NCBI GenBank assembly: GCA_951799425.1
Contig: OX637392.1
Location: forward strand, 53,334,093 to 53,398,092
Reading direction: 5' to 3'
Source of the DNA: Ilex aquifolium
Taxonomy: Eukaryota; Streptophyta; Magnoliopsida; Aquifoliales; Aquifoliaceae
Length of the DNA: 64,000 bases
Part shown: positions 46,673 to 57,793 of the stretch, piece by piece
How the letters are laid out: every line of letters begins with the position of its first letter
How positions within the stretch are numbered: position 1 is the stretch's first letter
Notes under the pieces: generated by a model
The model's database searches: none
Told to the model about the DNA's origin: nothing
The model's input: only the letters and a program-made list of their open reading frames with translations
Translations under genes and position numbers: made by a program

Positions 46673-48355
46673 ATGGAAAACCCAGAAGCAATTGGGAGGT
46701 TTTCGAGCTGTCGAGGTGTGGCTTTCGAGATCAAACCTCATCCAGATCCATTTGCAATCCCAACTCCCAATATAGCTCAACCCCGAGGATCAGGAGGAAG
46801 CAAAAAGGTTTGGCTTCCATGGGGAAGCATTTCAAAAATAGTCCCATCAGGAAGTAGCATACAAAGGTCCATGAGCCGGGCTAGTAGCCATTTTTGTGAT
46901 CTCGATGAGGATGAGAATGAAGATGATAATGAGAGTGGAGATGATGATACTTTGGCTGACATAGAAGCAGGAGTACTTGGTCATGAAGATGAGAAACTGC
47001 CTCTTCCTCTTCCAAAAGCTAAAAGCCAACACGTTCAGCCGGCAAAGCCTACTAAACCAAAGGACTCAAGATTATCAGTTATTCTGCTTGATCAAGGTCT
47101 GTTAACAGTCTACAAGCGACTCTTTGTCGTCTGTTTGACTCTGAACATCACCGGTTTGGTTCTTGCTGCCACCGGACACTTCCCATATGCAAGGCGTAGA
47201 GCCGCCCTTTTCTCCATCGGAAACATTTTGGCATTGACACTATGTCGGTGTGAGGCCTTCTTGCGAGTCGTATTCTGGCTTGCAGTGAACCTCTTGGGAT
47301 GGTCATGGGTGCCCCTCCGCCTCAAGACCGCCACCACCTCCCTCCTACAATCTCTTGGTGGCATACACAGTGGTTGTGGCATCTCGTCTATCGCATGGCT
47401 GACATATGCTTTAGTTCTCACTCTGAAAGACAGAGAAAACACTTCACCCGAGATCATTGGTGTTGCATCGACCATTCTTTCACTTCTCTTCCTCTCTTCG
47501 TTGGCAGCATTCCCTCTTGTCCGCCATCTCCATCACAATGTTTTCGAAAGGACTCACCGGTTTGCCGGGTGGTCTGCTCTTATTCTCCTCTGGGCCTTCA
47601 TCATCCTCACAATCTCTTATGACCCCAAAACCAAGTCCTATAGCAATGACCTTGGGTCTAGGTTGATAAAGCAGCAAGAATTCTGGCTCACAACTGCCAT
47701 TACAATAACAATAATCATCCCATGGATGACAGTGAGACGTGTGCCGGTTAAAGTATCTGCCCCGTCAGGCCATGCCTCCATTATCAAGTTTGAAGGAGGA
47801 GTGAAAGGAGGTATATTAGGAAGGATTAGTCCATCACCCTTGTCCGAATGGCACGCCTTCGGGATCATTTCTGATGGGAAGAAACAACACATGATGCTCG
47901 CTGGTGCAGTTGGTGACTTCACCAAATCCTTGGTATCAAACCCACCGAGCCATTTATGGGTGAGGCAGGTGCACTTTGCTGGTCTGCCTTACCTGGTGAA
48001 CATGTATGATAGGGTTTTGGTGGTGGCAACAGGGTCCGGTATTTGTGTGTTTCTCTCTTTCCTGTTGCAGCCATGTTCAGCTGATGTTTGCGTGCTCTGG
48101 GTGGCCAAAGGAATTGAACAAAACTTTGGAAAGGAGATTAAAGAGATGTTGAGTGGGCATCCTAAAGACAAGGTGATTGTCCATGACACCGCGGTGCTTG
48201 GTCGGCCGAACGTGTCGAAAATGAGCGTCGATGCAGCAAGAAATTGGGGAGCTCAGGTGGTGATTGTAACTAGTAATCCAGAAGGGAGCAGAGATGTTGT
48301 CGATGCATGCAAGGCTTCAGGCATTCCTGCCTTCGGTCCCATTTGGGACTCTTAA
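46673..48355 (+). CDS. TmpA-like multi-pass membrane protein (ferric-reductase-like)
   Basis: A single open frame of 560 codons with no intron. The start ATG at 46673 follows an A-run (AAAAAAATGG context); a TTG 15 bases upstream in the same frame is not used in plants. The N-terminal 130 residues are soluble with a run of Asp/Glu (about residues 79-102). Then come six or so hydrophobic segments (about residues 140-360), with histidines in GGIHSGCG and in FERTHRFAGW placed like heme ligands of ferric-reductase transmembrane domains. The C-terminal half has SEWHAFGI (flavin-site-like) and a VVATGSGICVFLSF glycine motif (nucleotide-site-like). Homologues are known as TmpA-like integral membrane proteins, or in plant annotations as adenylate-forming reductase-like; no adenylation domain is seen. 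The physiological role is unknown. Appears intact. Confidence 0.88.
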   Translation: MENPEAIGRFSSCRGVAFEIKPHPDPFAIPTPNIAQPRGSGGSKKVWLPWGSISKIVPSGSSIQRSMSRASSHFCDLDEDENEDDNESGDDDTLADIEAGVLGHEDEKLPLPLPKAKSQHVQPAKPTKPKDSRLSVILLDQGLLTVYKRLFVVCLTLNITGLVLAATGHFPYARRRAALFSIGNILALTLCRCEAFLRVVFWLAVNLLGWSWVPLRLKTATTSLLQSLGGIHSGCGISSIAWLTYALVLTLKDRENTSPEIIGVASTILSLLFLSSLAAFPLVRHLHHNVFERTHRFAGWSALILLWAFIILTISYDPKTKSYSNDLGSRLIKQQEFWLTTAITITIIIPWMTVRRVPVKVSAPSGHASIIKFEGGVKGGILGRISPSPLSEWHAFGIISDGKKQHMMLAGAVGDFTKSLVSNPPSHLWVRQVHFAGLPYLVNMYDRVLVVATGSGICVFLSFLLQPCSADVCVLWVAKGIEQNFGKEIKEMLSGHPKDKVIVHDTAVLGRPNVSKMSVDAARNWGAQVVIVTSNPEGSRDVVDACKASGIPAFGPIWDS

Positions 48356-49209
48356 ACTTTAGGCATGGAATTATGTACTTGGTTTGAATTTTTCTTCATT
48401 TTTATGTCCTAGTTCCAGAAAACTGGATCTGCGGTGCAAGTTTCAATTTTACACTAATTCTGTTCATTTAATTGTATGTTTCAAGTGATAAATTAATGCC
48501 ACTATGTTTCAGATCCATGTCTACTTTCTCTTGCGAAACAATTGACACGGTATGCCTGAGATTTTGGATTAAGATATTCAAAACACAACCAATATTGCTA
48601 TTTTTTCTTTGTTCCAAACAACTTTGCCGAGCAAATAGAAAGAAAAGAAACTCACAGTAGGTAATTTAAGACCTAATATTTTACATTATCTACACAAAAT
48701 GGATATTCTTTGTTTAGAAACTCTAATCTTAAAAAATAATTAATAGTCTCATATTTAATCATCATCAATTGATTTGAGGTAGATACTTTAGCTTGTTATC
48801 AAATCTAGGTTTGAGGAAACTCTCAGCAAGCCTTTGTATTATAATTTTATCATCTTTCTGATCAACTTCCTCTTTATGCTTGACATAAGGACACCATATT
48901 CCATTACGCCCTATTTGATACTAAGGCCGGTTTGGAGCCTTGTCTCCTATTCCCTTTATCATATTCCTAGCTCTCTTAATGCAATTGTCATATTCTTATC
49001 ATCGGAATTTCTATATTTCTTTATTGTTTCATATCTATAGTTTCGGATGAATCTAAAAAACCCTTGTTCTGGTTCTTCTTTTATTTATGTTCTAGCTTCG
49101 ATTTTTTCAAATTTATAGTTATTTTTAAGAGAAAATTGAGTCGCAAAACGTTCAATCATTTCTACTAATAAATGGAAAGGTTATTTTGTGTTACTGAATA
49201 AAAGTTTTT
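48356..49209. other. 3' flank of the membrane-protein gene, no further gene seen
   Basis: T-rich, with a probable 3' UTR in the first 150 bases or so. No clear AATAAA next to the stop. The small open frames at 48472 and 48834 have no recognisable domains. Confidence 0.45.
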
Positions 49210-49392
49210 GAGTAATGCTACATTGATTAAATTTTGGGACCAAATTTAGAGCCCAAATAACATGACAACATGTCATTTGGAGTATTTATTGGGGCCCAAA
49301 TGATATAGCACCAAATAAATAAGTCCAAGTCAGTTGCCATGTCATTTGGGCTCTAAATTTGATCCCAAAATTTGATCAGTGTAGCATTACTC
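49210..49392. mobile_element. Mutator-type MITE, 183 bp
   Basis: Left GAGTAATGCTACATTGATTA and right (reverse complement) GAGTAATGCTACACTGATCA continue as inverted repeats for about 60 bp each (through AAATTTTGGGA and AAATTTAGAGCCCAAAT), nearly meeting. Flanks AAAGTTTTT (49201-49209) and AAAATTTTT (49393-49401) match at 8 of 9. Confidence 0.82.
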
Positions 49393-49479
49393 AAAATTTT
49401 TAGGAGCATACCATTGCTCGTACTACTTGTTCAATTATTAGATATCAGTGCGTGGAAGCTTTCAAATTTGGACATAGAA

Positions 49480-49690
49480 TGTAATGGGATAACTGGTAGG
49501 CTGTCCTTTGCATTTAAAGATGCTATGCAAGTGGGATGACAGTTTGACCATGGACTCTGATACAGCAATATCGAAGTAATGCAAGCAAGAAGTTGGCCAC
49601 TAGGTAATCCACCGTTGGACACATTCTGCTCTTTTTTATGGTCAACTGAAAATGAAGGGACAGCAAACCAAGCCTTTGAAACAAAACCTT
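49480..49690. repeat. Dispersed duplicate of 38021-38165
   Basis: Shares AGTTTGACCATGGACT-like and GATGCTATGCAAGTGGGATG-like phrases with 38021-38165 in the same order. No coding content recognised. Confidence 0.5.
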
Positions 49691-49724
49691 CAAATCCTCA
49701 ATTCTTGTTCACAACTCCAAGGAT

Positions 49725-49945
49725 AGGCTAGTGGAGATGGGGAGAAGCGGTAACCCAAATATTTTGAGTTTGAAACTTCACAATTATCTTGTGGTCGGGT
49801 TACGAGACATTTATCTTTCATGAATTCTTTAGTTTTGACGTGGATGTCATGGCTTTGACCAGATAGCACAAGGGATTAATCGAAGTGCACATAAACTAAT
49901 CCGGACACTTTAACCGTAATACCAAAAATAAAAAATAAAAAATCT
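49725..49945 (+). mobile_element. Near-full-length SINE
   Basis: A-box-like GGCTAGTGGAGATGG at 49729, B-box-like GAGTTTGAAACTT near 49767, then the shared body (GACATTTATCTTTCATGAAT, GACGTGGATGTC, GGGATTAATCGAAGTGC) and an A-rich tail. It is the most complete plus-strand member here. A target duplication was not established. Confidence 0.75.
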
Positions 49946-49949
49946 TATT

Positions 49950-51075
49950 CCCCAAAATTAGAGGATGTCGGATTTTAACATCATTCAGTATATTCTTTTT
50001 GATTTTTCTCAAGTAGGACTCTGTATATTTGAGTGGGGTCATCTCCAATACAATATCATGCGTAATTTACGTTTTCGTGGATGGGAAAAGGTGTAATGAA
50101 AACTTAGATAGTAAGGGGCCCTTAATACAGTGCACATTGTTAACACTGAAATGGGTCTTTACCAGAAATGAGGGAATTTTTGTGCATTGTCTTGGATTGC
50201 ATTGAGATTTGTTTGAATAGACAAGTTCTTACCGAGTCTTTCTTATTTTTTCATATAGACAAGGTTTATATTTTGTGGAATGAAATCTTTTGAGTTCTAC
50301 TTTGTGTGTCACGTGTTTTGAAGCACATTTTATATTTTTTGATCAGTAAAACATTTACCTTCCAAAAAAAACCCATGAAGCCAAGTGCAGGTAGATGGCG
50401 TAAGACATTCCCAAGCTTATTGACTGTTCAACTTCTCTTTTTTCAAATTTGTTATGCTTTTTTGTAGGAGAAAAAAATCTCATACCTTTTGATTGATGAT
50501 GACGTGGATACTGTGTGATTTTTTTGAGGAAAAACGAATAAAGTGCACTTCATTTCTACAAAACGAACAAACTGATAGCTACTGAAGGTTGGCTGACCAC
50601 AGACACTTCGATACTTAAGTCAGTAAGGGTTCTGAGAGTAAACTCATCTGGTATTTATAGGGATCTGCACCCTAATTCTAGAGTTTTCAGTCATGGTTGT
50701 ATAAGGTGGTTTAGCCAAATTTTTCTTAATTAGTATTGGAATCTTTCCAGATTTTTTTTTCTTGTTGATCAATTATTTAGGTCACATGTTTATAATGTGC
50801 ACCCATGATTTAGAAAATTTTCTTATTGGCTTTTCAGCACCGCATCTGATTATTTAGGATAGCCTAACTGTCTCTCGGTTCGGTCTTATCTCCTATAGAG
50901 GTTGTGTCCTAAGCAAATAATAGCTCTTATGTTTTACTTGTTTTTATTGATTGTTCGGTTGCTACACTGACCAAACAGTTTGCTATTCTGGTTGATTAGG
51001 CCAGGCCAGAACTGGCTCGATTGGTTTGTTCTTGGCTAGACCAAAGGTACTCTGCCTTCACCTTTTGATACCTTC
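49950..51075. other. Intergenic DNA left of the gypsy element
   Basis: The stretch 50366-50430 resembles 39180-39235. From about 50530 phrases such as GGTATTTATAGGGATCTG resemble a minus-strand LTR promoter region, so part may be an older LTR fossil, but no ends were found. No gene. Confidence 0.4.
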
Positions 51076-51665
51076 TGATGGTGTATGTGACACGAACGAG
51101 CAGAGATATTAATTTGATGAGCATTGAGTTATTCAGTCTGAGCTCCTAGGCTCTTTAAGATTTGGGACAAGGGAGTTGGAGTTAACACAAGAAGAGTTTA
51201 TAGTGGTTCACCGGCTCAGGAGCTCGGCTAATCCACTCTCAAGGAAGTTTCTTGCTCCTAGGACTTATATTGATAAGAAAAGAGATTACATAATTCTTGT
51301 TTTAGCTACAATGACTTGTTTCTATGGCTGGGGGCTATGCCTCTTATTTATGGTTGACCTTAAGCTTTGCTTGATTTTTGGCGTGATCCTTGCTCTTCCT
51401 TGTAATTGTTGCCACTATCCCGCAACGGTTGTGGAGAGTGTTGAGGCGGTTGCGATTCTTCTGTCTAGATAAGCGACCGTTACTATCGGGGTGGTGCTTG
51501 GTGGAAACCAGCTGTCTTCTATGCTAGCCTCCTTGAGATGTAGTTGCAGGGAGGGGAGGTCTGACCTTGAGCTCCATGGGCATCCAAAGCGAACTGGGCT
51601 CCCGATCTAGGAGAGCATGACTCAAATTATCGAGCTCAACTTTAGGCATATTCAAGGTATCATCA
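51076..51665 (-). repeat. 3' LTR of the Tat element
   Basis: 590 bp from TGATGGTGTATGTGAC to GGTATCATCA, matched by the start of the other LTR at 63631. A purine tract (minus-strand GGACTGGGGGGCAAC, 51666-51680) adjoins it. Confidence 0.85.
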
Positions 51666-51680
51666 GTTGCCCCCCAGTCC
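51666..51680 (-). other. Polypurine tract of the Tat element
   Basis: Minus-strand GGACTGGGGGGCAAC immediately next to the 3' LTR, the expected plus-strand primer site. Confidence 0.7.
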
Positions 51681-51725
51681 TTGGTCAGGCAGAGTTATAT
51701 GAGCTGAGACTGAGTTCTGGCTTGG

Positions 51726-54700
51726 GTGAGTGAGGCTGTCTGGGATCAACCTCGAGATGCACATGATGGGACGTTTCTCGTCTATTATGGCGAACATGCA
51801 CTCATTTCTGCCTCATTTTTCGTGCACGTCCCTCATCCTATGGTTCCACGTGTCTATCCGTACACTAGCCTTAAATACATCAGCAGACAAAATCACATTC
51901 TTCATCATTTCGAACTCTCTTCGTATTCTTTCTCCAGATTTTTCTCCTTTCCCTTTTCCTTCGCGATTTCGTCTTCCCAATCTTCCGGTGATCCAGGTTT
52001 TTAGTGGCAATTTCCCGAATTCTTTCCGAAGATTCTGCGAGGCTAGCCTAGTCCATTCGTTGGATCTATCTTGGGTCTTTGATTATTTCTCGACTTCAGC
52101 TAGGTACGTCCTTCGCTCTACTCCTCTCCTTCTTTTAAGCTTCCATTCGTTTTGGATCCCTCGAATTCGAGGTGGTTGTTTTGCTTCTGGACTTTTTGTT
52201 TTTGTTACTTTAGGAATCAAGGTCGTTCCTTGTCCTTCCTTCCTCTTTTTCTGGACCCTTATTCCACTGCTAGGATTTTTCTTTTTGACCGCTGGTGTCT
52301 GGACCCTTGGGCCCTCAAGGACTACTTTACCACCGTTCATCCCCTCTATACTTCTTTTAACCTTCATTTCTCATACCCTGCCATGTCCGTCACTTCTAAA
52401 GCCACTGCTTCATCCGTCTCCCTTGCCATGGGCAACAGGTCTCCTGAATTAGAGGAGGATGCCTTGGGGGATACGGGTGACGAGATAGACAAATTTCCTG
52501 GTGTCGATTCTATTGATGCCGAGGAGGAGGCCGAGGCCCCTCCATCATTGTCAAGCCCTGCTCCGAGACCTAAGAAGTCTCAAAAAGGGAAATCCAAGGT
52601 GAGTGGAGTTGGGACTTTTGGCAGTGCTAGAGACACAGAGGTCTTTCCCTGGGCTTTAGACCTCATAGGTTTTAGTGAGGTCACCCCTCATTTTCTGAGC
52701 ATCCTTTCTACTCAGTTTGGTTTTCCAAGAGGTATGCAGTACTGGTCTCCAAACGTGGATATTCAGTATGATACCATAGTCCAAGAGAAGGTTTTTTTCT
52801 TATTGGCTTCTTTTGAGAATGACCTTTGGTTTCCTATGCATCCCTTCCTCAAGAATGTTCTTCAACATTTCAACGTTTGTCCTGCTCAGCTTTCTCCCAA
52901 TTTCTAGAGTGTTCTGGTGGGTCTTTTGGTTTTCTTCAAGAAGAACAAGCTTGATGTCCCCATGATACCTTTGTTTATGAAATTTTTTAACGTTAAGGTC
53001 ATCCCTTCTGATGACTTTATATATATAGCCAAACGGGTGATGACCCGAGTTCTAATCTCCGACCTTCTGAGCTCCCACAAGGGATGAAAGAAGCTCTTCT
53101 TCTTCGTGTCTGAGAAAGAGTGGGAGTTTAATCCTTGGGATACGGTTGATACACTCCTTGTACCTCGGCTTTGGTCTGCCCCTGATAATTTGGGTAAGTT
53201 CTACCTAAGAAGACCTGGTCTAGCCTTATAGCTTGGTGTTTTCTTTTGCTGACCTTGTTTACTTTTTATCACTTTCAGGTATCTAACCCGATCCTAGTGC
53301 TGAGGATAGGATAGTCCTGTTGGGCTTGGAGAGCTATCAACCAGAGAATTATTCTAAGCTTCTCAACCCTACGATGCTCAATCAGTTCGGGTTTAGTCTT
53401 CCCGAGGTGAGAGTTAAAACTCCCCTTCAATTAACCGTGGCTGGTGTTGAAGATCCTGCTGGTAAGACTCCTATTTCTTCATCTCTAGTTCTTTCTTCCT
53501 TCTTTCTTTTTTGTTTTTGTTTTTAATGATCTGTTTACTTTGGTTTCTCAAGTTCCAGCTCGATGGCTCCAGATGCTGAGGCGGTAAGGGCCAAGGTGGC
53601 CCAATTTAGGAAAGGCAGATCTGGTGGAAATCATAAGGCCGAGGTCGGATCTGGGGAAGACCCAGGTTCTGTTCAAAAAATATCAAGAGTAAGCTCGTCG
53701 TCTCCTCCACCGGCTCCTCAGAAGACCTCTCCATTAATGCAGTCTATAGTGGTCTCCACTTCCCAAGGGATCCCTATTCTCTTCCCTCTGTGGGGTTCTC
53801 TAGACTAGTTGGGATTTCGTCTTCCCCTTCATCGACAGCGGTTGCTGGGGCCCTCAAAGCCATAGCTCCTCTCCTGTGAGTATCTTTTCCCTCCCAATCT
53901 GTCGAGAAGGTTCCTCATTTGCCCATGGAGGGCTCGTCAGGAAAGGCGATAAAAGGCAAGTGTTCGCTTATCAGGATCATGAATCTTGCTGCCGAGGCCA
54001 TTGCGTCCGCTATCCTTGAGTCTGACATCCAGGAAGTTTCGATGGTGCCTTTGTCTATCTCGACCACCACTGCTTTGTATGGAGCAACTTCGTAAGGTCT
54101 GAGTTTTCTATACTCTATTTTTACGTTGAGTAGACAGTTTTTTCTGACCTCATCTTTTCTTAGCTGGCCATTCATGTGAGCGCCTTGGTGAGCAGAGTTC
54201 GAGCTCTGGAAGGCACTATCGAGGCGTCTCAAAAATCCTTGAAAGCCTTCGAGCTTAAGGTTGCCGATTTGACCTTCACAAACGAGGACCTAAAAGCTCA
54301 GGTACACGACCTAAAGGCTCAGATCACCAGGTTGAGCTCAGCGAACAAGGGCTTAGAAATCAAAGCTAGAAAGGTCAATGACGAGATTAAGCTTAAGGCT
54401 GACAACTTGCTTCAGGTGCGGAAGGATGCCTTCGCAGCTCTTTATTCTCTCCAGTCCATGAAGAGAGAGTATGCCATGCGAGCTGAGGTTAATGTTGTGA
54501 TGTTGAAGGAGATTGAGGCAGAGAGAGCCAAGGTTCGAGTGAAAGATACCCAGATAACAGTGCTTCAAGACGAGTCTACTACAAACTGGGTAGTGGGGTA
54601 CTTTTGTGACGCCCCTAAAACCGGGGGATCCTTTATTAACCGTTGACAACCCATCAACCCGCGGAAGTACCAGTGATTGTCGCACAACCCGACATCACGT

Positions 54701-57633
54701 CAATATCATACCCTTGACCAGGATTATAAAAGAAAAACAAAGTCTATATACTTTTAATCGGTTGACCCATCCGAGGTCCAACATACCACCATTGGTAGTC
54801 TATTATTGTCCATTTATAACATTTGAAGGGAGGAAACACATAACCCAAAAGTTTGGCAAAAAAGTTTTAAAAGTTCAGATTTTTGGAAAGCGTACCGGTA
54901 TGTCGTACCGGTACGTTGTGCCTACTGGACCACGTTGTACTGGTAAGGCCTACCGGTAGAGTTTGCCTTCTGGACAACGATGTACCGGTACATTTTGCCG
55001 AGATTTGCTTGTTTCACCTATTTTCAATTTCCAATCCATTCCAAAACATATCATTTTCATCCAACACATGTATAATGAAGATTTTCATATTAGACAAGGT
55101 CCATACCAACTCTATTACATTCACTTACATGAATTCACATGTCAAAACTAAATTTTCATAATCATTTACAAAAACTCAAAATAAAGCCACATTCCAGCTT
55201 TCTTCATCCACGGGGCTCGAATTGGGAGCCATCCACCAGTGTATATCCCGCACCTGAAATGTTTTTCCCGTATAGGGTGAGTCACGCTCAATAGAGTATC
55301 TCCTACAAAGGCTACTCCCCAACCTAAGTGCATATGAAATGTTCACATGCAACCAAACAACAATTCATAACATTCCAAACAAGAACATGTAATTCAATGT
55401 TGGATTTCTACCATGTCGTGCCATGAAATAAGATGAGACTCACTCTTGCACTTTGACCCAAGCTCTCACCGGCTCCCACAACACAATGCAATGCCAATGT
55501 GTAATAAATCAGCCATTGATGAAATGCATCCAATGATCATTTCGAAATAAAAATCATGTTTTTATTATAAAACAAGATCATTGTTGGATGTTATACATCG
55601 AATGACTATTTTATAAAATAAATACACTTTTCCGGAATTTCACCTCAAGGGAGTGTATGAACCAGATATTTTATAAAATAAAATCATGTGTCTTTGTTGG
55701 GTAGCGGAGTTTTGGTATCGCACCGCTGGTTCCGCACACCAATACACTTTTCCAGAATTTCACCTCAGGGAAGTGTATGAACCAGGTAGCCGGGTCATAC
55801 ACCCGAAGGAGAGTCTAGTCCTTCTTGCTATACCCGACATAAGTTTTTCATGCAACTGTGCGACTCAGCCGAAACTTCGTTCCAGCTTTTCCCGAGCCCA
55901 CCCATCATCCATCATCCATCATCCACCAAGTATAGTGTCTGATTGAACCATGCCCAATATGCAATGAATGTCAAATGAGCAATTTAACCACATATCAACA
56001 TGTTCCATGGCAGTTTATATCTCAAGCATATAATTACCACAATTTATCACGATGTTAATATCTTAACAACATATATCAACACATTCATTCCACTATAATT
56101 TTCTCAAGCATGTCATCACATAATCATGCAATTAACACACCAAATTCATCAAGGCATAATGTAAACACATAACATGCCCACAAACCCTATTTTACCAAGA
56201 AATTACATACTTAGCAATTTCTAATTACCAATTCACACTAGAATTGAATTTACCCATTTACAACACCCAATTCCATCAACTCTACAACAATAGGCAAGTG
56301 ATATAAGCTTCTATCATCCTACTTATTTCATATAAACACCCTAGGCAATTTCTACATACACAATTCGAGATAGAATATACTCTACTCATTTTCAATACCC
56401 ATTTCACCGAAACAACAACCATAACAAGTGCTAAAGATGTTTAACAACCTACCCATTTCATATCACATTCCTAGGTTGAAAATAAACCTAAGTAGGAAGA
56501 AAACCCTACCTCTTGAAGCGTAAAGAACAATCGTAGGAAGTTCCAAGAACCCGCTTCTAGCCCAAATCCCTAGCTTCTAAAAATCCCGTTCCTTGATCTT
56601 TGGTAAAACCCGCACTTTTTGGTATGGCCGCGTAGCCCTTGACGAGAGGAACAACTTTAATACTTGGCTTGTGTTGATTCGAGCGACATGGTGGCGTAGA
56701 TCGTAGAGAGAAGGTGGAGAACTTTCTCTATTTCCATCTCTTCCTCTCTGTCGGGTAAACGGATGAGTGGTGGGGAAGAAATTCAGATTTTTCCCCCTAT
56801 TTATACTTCTCAATACTTGACTTACAACGCGTCACACGACCCTCTTTTTCTCGGGTCCGTTTTTGCCCCGAAACGATTAAATTTTGGCTCGGTTCAAGTT
56901 CAAAATATTTTTATTTTAACTTGCCTTAAACTATTTTTCAATTTTCGAAATTTTATTAAAAATTTCGTTTTTGGGTTACCCGAGACCCAACCGCCTCGTA
57001 AAACGCGAAAAATTCGACTATGTCGGAATTCGACGAAATTTGACAGGGTAACTAGATTTCGCGAGACGAATCCAACGGTGAGGTCTGTTTCGTCATCCGA
57101 GCTCTAAAAAAATTCAGGTTTGCAACCTGTATCATAGTGGCAAATTACCGTTTTGCACTTTTTACAAAAAGTTCAAATTTACCCAGGCTTTACAACTTTG
57201 CCTTCCAAGAGCAGGCCATGTACAAATATCCCGATCAGGACTTCGACTTTGATCATCCTCTAGACAAATAGAAGGAAAGGTCACCTGTAGATAAAGAGGT
57301 TGGGGTCGAGGTTTTTGCTTCTGGTGCTATTCCTAGGGCCGAAGCTTCTGCTGCTATTCCTATTGAGACTGGTGTTGAGGCTTTTGGGCTTATTCTAGCT
57401 GAGGTGACTGTTTCAATAGAGGTGGGAATTTCTGAGAGTACTCTGCCCCCAGCTGAAGTGGAAGTCTCTGCCCCTGTCCTTTATGAGGCTCATTCTGATT
57501 CATCTGTTCTTCCTCCAGCTCTGTCTGATCTTTTTCTTGCTTCATCTGGCCTTCCTCTTGCACTGCTCGAGGCAGTGACTATGCCCGAGATGCCCCAAAT
57601 TGAGAAAATCAGAGATCCTGTTGTGGATTCCTA
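51726..57633 (+). pseudogene. Antisense ORF region of the Tat element (fossil)
   Basis: Several plus-strand open stretches lie opposite to gag-pol: an N-terminal acidic part then LDLIGFSEVTPHFLSIL- and YWSPNVDIQYDTIVQEKVFF-like text (about 52380-52910), a middle part (about 53280-53810), a coiled-coil-like stretch rich in Ala, Leu, Lys and Glu (about 54176-54590), and a Pro/Ala/Glu-rich end (about 57200-57633). Several Tat elements, for example Grande, are known to carry such an antisense gene of unknown function, some with introns. This copy is broken and also interrupted by the nested LTR. Confidence 0.65.
54605..57156 (+). mobile_element. Nested solo LTR, about 2.55 kb (fossil)
   Basis: Starts TGTGACGCCCCTAAAACC, a common start of long plant gypsy LTRs, and interrupts the antisense ORF region. 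The direct repeat ACTTT occurs at 54600-54604 and 57157-57161, giving the likely 5-bp target duplication; the last base of the LTR is ambiguous by one position. A plus-strand TATTTATA near 56803 fits an LTR promoter. A 50-bp phrase (AATACACTTTTCC...GTGTATGAACCAG) is repeated at 55621 and 55741. No internal region, hence solo. Confidence 0.75.
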
Positions 57634-57793
57634 GGGCTTTTTATTCTTTAAAACTTCCCCTTTACCCCATTGCTTCAAGGACAACTCTGTTCTTCTGGGT
57701 GCAATTCTGTTTTTTTCAAGTATGAGGTCTGTTTCCAAGCTGAGGAGCTTATCTAAGAAACTTAGCTTTTTGAAGAACTCAATGTAGTTGGGT

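Noticed and set aside
46777-47925. Six open frames of 60 to 120 residues overlapping the membrane-protein gene on the other strand or other frames.
   Set aside because: Shadows of the 560-codon gene; no separate homology.
51730-52452. A 240-residue plus-strand frame as an independent host gene.
   Set aside because: It lies just inside the Tat element next to its 3' LTR and overlaps, in another frame, the antisense ORF region; hydrophobic composition looks like translated non-coding DNA.
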